Assembly: GCF_049472675.1 (NCBI RefSeq)
Contig: NZ_JAPNXM010000005.1
Coordinates: 62,001 to 126,000, forward strand
Length of the DNA stretch: 64,000 nucleotides
DNA from: Deferribacter thermophilus
GTDB taxonomy: Bacteria > Chrysiogenota > Deferribacteres > Deferribacterales > Deferribacteraceae
Direction of reading: 5' to 3'
Position 1 is the stretch's first letter; every line of letters begins with the position of its first letter. The translations under genes were made by a program, and so were the position numbers. The notes under the pieces are model-generated. The model was not told the DNA's origin, ran no database searches, and saw only the letters and a program-made list of their open reading frames with translations. Of the stretch, positions 61,447 to 64,000 are shown piece after piece.

Positions 61447-62156
61447 TAATACCAGCAATCGATATACTAGAAGGTAAAGTAGTTAGATTAAAACAGGGGA
61501 TAATGGAAGACGCAAAAAAGTATTATGATAACCCTCTTGATGTGGCAAAGATGTTTGAAGATTTAGGCGCAAAAAGGGTTCATATAGTTGATTTAGATGG
61601 AGCTAAAAAGGGTACAACAGTTAACTATAATATAATAGCAAAAATTGTCTCTAACACAAAATTGGAGGTTGAAGTTGGCGGAGGGATTCGTGATTTTAAC
61701 AAAGCCAATGGTTATTTGGATCTTGGTGTTAACTTCATTATCATAGGCACTGCTGCTGTAAAGAATAAAGAATTTACAAAAGAGTTGCTCAAACTACATA
61801 ATAATAAAGTTATTTTAGGTTTGGATTGTAAAGGCGAATTTATTGCTACTGATGGCTGGTATAAAAAGAGTGAAACAACTATTTATGATATCATAGACTT
61901 TTATAAAGATACAAACCCTCATGCAATTATCTATACTGATATAGAAAGGGATGGAATGCTAACCGGTCTTAATTTAGAAATGTTGAAAAAACTTACAAGT
62001 TATTCAAATATCCCTGTCATAGCTTCTGGAGGAGTAAAAGGGGGTGAAGATATAGAAAATCTCAAAGCAATACCTAATATATATGGGTGTATTATCGGTA
62101 AAGCTTTTTATGAAGGGAAAATTGACCTAAAAAAAGCATTTACATTACAAAATTAA
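61434..62156 (+). CDS. hisA: Phosphoribosylformimino-5-aminoimidazole carboxamide ribotide isomerase HisA
   Basis: HisA is the TIM-barrel isomerase of histidine synthesis. The 240 residues begin LIIPAIDILEGKVVRLKQG with the catalytic aspartate in PAID, and include VEVGGGIRD, ITDIERDGMLTG-type (here YTDIERDGMLTG) and VIASGGVKG phosphate-binding loops. Either ATG 61434 or the ATG two codons later may be used. The ERDGML block separates it from HisF. It overlaps hisH by 13 bases. Confidence 0.96.
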   Translation: MAMLIIPAIDILEGKVVRLKQGIMEDAKKYYDNPLDVAKMFEDLGAKRVHIVDLDGAKKGTTVNYNIIAKIVSNTKLEVEVGGGIRDFNKANGYLDLGVNFIIIGTAAVKNKEFTKELLKLHNNKVILGLDCKGEFIATDGWYKKSETTIYDIIDFYKDTNPHAIIYTDIERDGMLTGLNLEMLKKLTSYSNIPVIASGGVKGGEDIENLKAIPNIYGCIIGKAFYEGKIDLKKAFTLQN

Positions 62157-62165
62157 GGAGCTGTT

Positions 62166-62615
62166 ATGCATACTTTTTTAAAACTGGTAGCAACTGGGCT
62201 TAATGTTGGATTTATAACAGTTGCACCAGGAACATTTGGAACATTGGCGACAATACCATTAATAATTATTACTCTCAAATTATCTATATTTTGGAAATTT
62301 CTTATATTTATCACTCTATTAATTGTAGGAATTATTGCTAGCGAATATTATGAGCACTACTATGATAAAGGAGACCCCTCAGAAGTAGTTATTGATGAAA
62401 TTGCTGCGTATTATCTTGTAATGATATTTACCCCTTATAATTTGCTAAACCTCTTTTTGAGTTTCATAATATTTAGGTTTTTTGATATACTAAAGCCCTA
62501 CCCCATTAAAAACTTAGAAGATAATCTCAGTGGTGGCGTAGGGATTATGCTTGATGATATTGTTGCTGCTCTTTATACCATTATTGTAATGTTAATTTTG
62601 AGGATTTTTATATGA
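62166..62615 (+). CDS. pgpA: Phosphatidylglycerophosphatase A
   Basis: PgpA removes phosphate from phosphatidylglycerol phosphate to make phosphatidylglycerol in the inner membrane. The 149-residue protein has VAPGTFGTLATIP at the start, the acidic active-site block VVIDEIAAYYLVM and DILKPYPIKNLED, and three to four hydrophobic segments. AAGGAG stands before the ATG. It overlaps cinA by four bases. Confidence 0.95.
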   Translation: MHTFLKLVATGLNVGFITVAPGTFGTLATIPLIIITLKLSIFWKFLIFITLLIVGIIASEYYEHYYDKGDPSEVVIDEIAAYYLVMIFTPYNLLNLFLSFIIFRFFDILKPYPIKNLEDNLSGGVGIMLDDIVAALYTIIVMLILRIFI

Positions 62616-63829
62616 AATGCGCTATCTTCGCAATTGGAAACGAGATATTAGAAGGTAGCATTGTCGATACAAATTCAGCTTTTTTAGCTAAAAGCTTATC
62701 TGATTTGGGTTTTAATGTTTGTGAAATAAAAGCTTTACCAGATAACAAATCAATCCTTGTAGAAAATTTTAAAGATGCTTTAGAAACTTATAATCTAACA
62801 ATAACTACAGGTGGTTTGGGCCCAACATTTGATGATCTTACTGCAGAAGCAGTAGCGATTGCTTCAAATAGGAATTTTGTTTTTTACGAAGAAGTTTATA
62901 AATCTATTGAAGAAAAACTAACATCTCGTGGGGTATCAGTGAAAGAAAGCCACAAAAGGCAAGCCTACTTACCAGATAACTGTCTACTTTTCAAAAATGA
63001 CAAAGGCACTGCTTTCGGTTTTGGAGTAAATAAAGGGGGTAATTGGATAATTTCTCTACCAGGAATCCCTTATGAAATGCATCATATGTTTTTAAACTAT
63101 GTAAAACCATTTATTTTAGATACTTTTAAATTAAAACAAATATATAAAAAAGACTTAAAGTTTACAGGGGTCCCAGAATCAGATGTAGATACCACAATTT
63201 TAGAGCTCAAAAAAGGGGAAGATCCAGAGGTTATCATCAATACATCTAAAGGGATGATTATTGTAAGAATTAGAAGCTTTAACAAAGAAGTTTTAAATGA
63301 ATTTGTAAATAAACTAAAAGAAAAATTAGGCAATTATTACTTTGGCGAAGATGACGATACTTTAAAATCAGTAATCCTAAAAAAACTTATATACAACAAT
63401 CTCACCCTCTCTACAGTTGAAAGCTGTACAGGTGGACTTATTGCAAAAAAGATTACTGATATTCCAGGCAGTTCAAAAGCATTTCTGGGTAGTATAATAG
63501 CCTATAGCAATGAAGTAAAAAATAAAATATTAAATGTTTCATATAATACACTCGAAAATTTTGGTGCTGTCAGTGCTGAGTGTTGTAAAGAGATGATATC
63601 AGGTTGTAGTAATATTTTTAATAGCGACATTGTTATTGCCACAACTGGTATAGCTGGACCAGATGGCGGATCGGATGAAAAACCTGTCGGAACTGTTTTT
63701 ATAGGGATAAAATTCAAAAATAATATAGTTATCAACAAATACCATTTCAACGGAGACAGGGAAACTATCAGAGAAAGAACTGCTAATACAGCTTTTAGGT
63801 TATTACTGGAGCTTTTGAATGAAAGATAG
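62612..63829 (+). CDS. cinA: CinA-family nicotinamide-nucleotide amidase / competence-damage protein
   Basis: A two-domain 405-residue CinA. The N-terminal molybdopterin-binding-like (COG1058) domain has FAIGNEILEGSIVDTNSAFLA and TTGGLGPTFDDLTAEAVA and in relatives acts as an ADP-ribose pyrophosphatase. The C-terminal domain has STVESCTGGLIAKKITDIPGSS and TGIAGPDGGSDEKPVGTVF, the NMN deamidase part used to recycle pyridine nucleotides. It overlaps pgpA and thpR, the usual neighbours in many bacteria. Confidence 0.96.
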   Translation: MKCAIFAIGNEILEGSIVDTNSAFLAKSLSDLGFNVCEIKALPDNKSILVENFKDALETYNLTITTGGLGPTFDDLTAEAVAIASNRNFVFYEEVYKSIEEKLTSRGVSVKESHKRQAYLPDNCLLFKNDKGTAFGFGVNKGGNWIISLPGIPYEMHHMFLNYVKPFILDTFKLKQIYKKDLKFTGVPESDVDTTILELKKGEDPEVIINTSKGMIIVRIRSFNKEVLNEFVNKLKEKLGNYYFGEDDDTLKSVILKKLIYNNLTLSTVESCTGGLIAKKITDIPGSSKAFLGSIIAYSNEVKNKILNVSYNTLENFGAVSAECCKEMISGCSNIFNSDIVIATTGIAGPDGGSDEKPVGTVFIGIKFKNNIVINKYHFNGDRETIRERTANTAFRLLLELLNER

Positions 63830-64000
63830 TCTAAGGTTATTTATAGCTGTAAAATTTAGTAATCATATAAATAATATTGTTGAAAAAGCAACATTAGGTT
63901 TGGCAAACTATGCCACTTTAAAACCTGTAAAAAAAGAGAATATGCATGTAACATTAGCTTTTTTAGGAGAGCAAAAAAACAATAAGATTGATCAAATAAT
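63819..64000 (+). CDS. thpR: RNA 2',3'-cyclic phosphodiesterase ThpR (partial, N-terminus)
   Basis: The first 60 codons are visible; the gene runs off the right edge. It begins RLFIAVKFS and has the first catalytic H-x-T motif in HVTLAFLGEQ, the signature of the 2H phosphoesterase ThpR/LigT. The second H-x-T would lie outside. It overlaps cinA by 11 bases, a common cinA-thpR pairing. Confidence 0.9.
   Translation, partial: MKDSLRLFIAVKFSNHINNIVEKATLGLANYATLKPVKKENMHVTLAFLGEQKNNKIDQI

Noticed and set aside
1..64000. tRNA or rRNA genes
   Set aside because: Intergenic spaces are short and none shows a cloverleaf with the T-loop sequence or any rRNA segment.

Overview
The window is about 64 kb of AT-rich (roughly one third GC by eye), densely packed bacterial chromosome from a Gram-negative organism. 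It carries lipid A genes (lpxA, lpxD, partial lpxI), the BamA/Skp outer-membrane assembly pair, and an RND/MFP/TolC tripartite pump. Operons are long, with ATGA or TAATG overlaps and AGGAGG-type ribosome sites. The base composition, a short HisG, ThyX, and the mixture of proteobacterial-type (lpx/bam) and Firmicutes-type (tmk-holB-ricT-metG-tatD) operons suggest Deferribacterota, perhaps a Deferribacter relative. This placement is inference. No rRNA or tRNA gene, intact insertion sequence, phage gene or CRISPR array was seen.

Region 1 (1-19.9 kb, all minus strand) is housekeeping. In transcription order it runs ndk; thrC, queA, tgt, yajC, secD, secF (ending in a strong hairpin terminator); rho, rpmE, thyX, a DUF1385 membrane protein; prfA, prmC, murA, hisG, bamA, skp/ompH, lpxD, fabZ, lpxA, a Gfo/Idh/MocA oxidoreductase and lpxI. 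It joins termination of transcription and translation, protein export, cell-wall and lipid A synthesis and outer-membrane assembly, with hisG embedded by overlaps between murA and bamA.

Region 2 (20-37.7 kb) begins with two consecutive genes that together resemble RdgC split in two. Next come a soluble histidine kinase with an apparently leaderless start and its receiver partner, transketolase (minus strand), a lipoprotein, an AEC transporter and a MOSC-MogA fusion. The tmk-holB-ricT-metG-tatD-receiver operon follows, then a tiny CX3CH cytochrome-like protein. A minus-strand metabolic group (fba, mtnA, an Isf-like flavoprotein, an FAD dehydrogenase, a YfcE-like phosphodiesterase) closes the region.

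Region 3 (37.75-42.55 kb) is the accessory island and the most interesting part. It holds a CARF protein of the NE0113/Csx1-like family with a C-terminal winged-helix-like region and a four-cysteine cluster, a secreted protein of unknown function, a MITE-like element, a solo Csx20-type ring nuclease, a small four-helix membrane protein, a 546-bp noncoding stretch ending in a plus-strand terminator, and a four-transmembrane-helix protein ending in a CARF-like domain. These are all parts of type III CRISPR cyclic-oligoadenylate signalling, yet no cas10, cas1/2 or CRISPR repeat is present. The region looks like an orphan sensor, eraser and membrane-effector module.

Region 4 (42.5-64 kb) is again ordinary chromosome: a CCA-adding/poly(A) polymerase-like enzyme with an HD domain; an ArsR-controlled RND efflux operon whose 26-bp perfect palindromic operator sits in its promoter; rpsB-tsf with a structured leader; YdcF, RelA/SpoT and RecJ; SecA translationally coupled to a protoglobin-PsiE fusion; and hisB-hisH-hisA-pgpA-cinA-thpR, the last running off the right edge.
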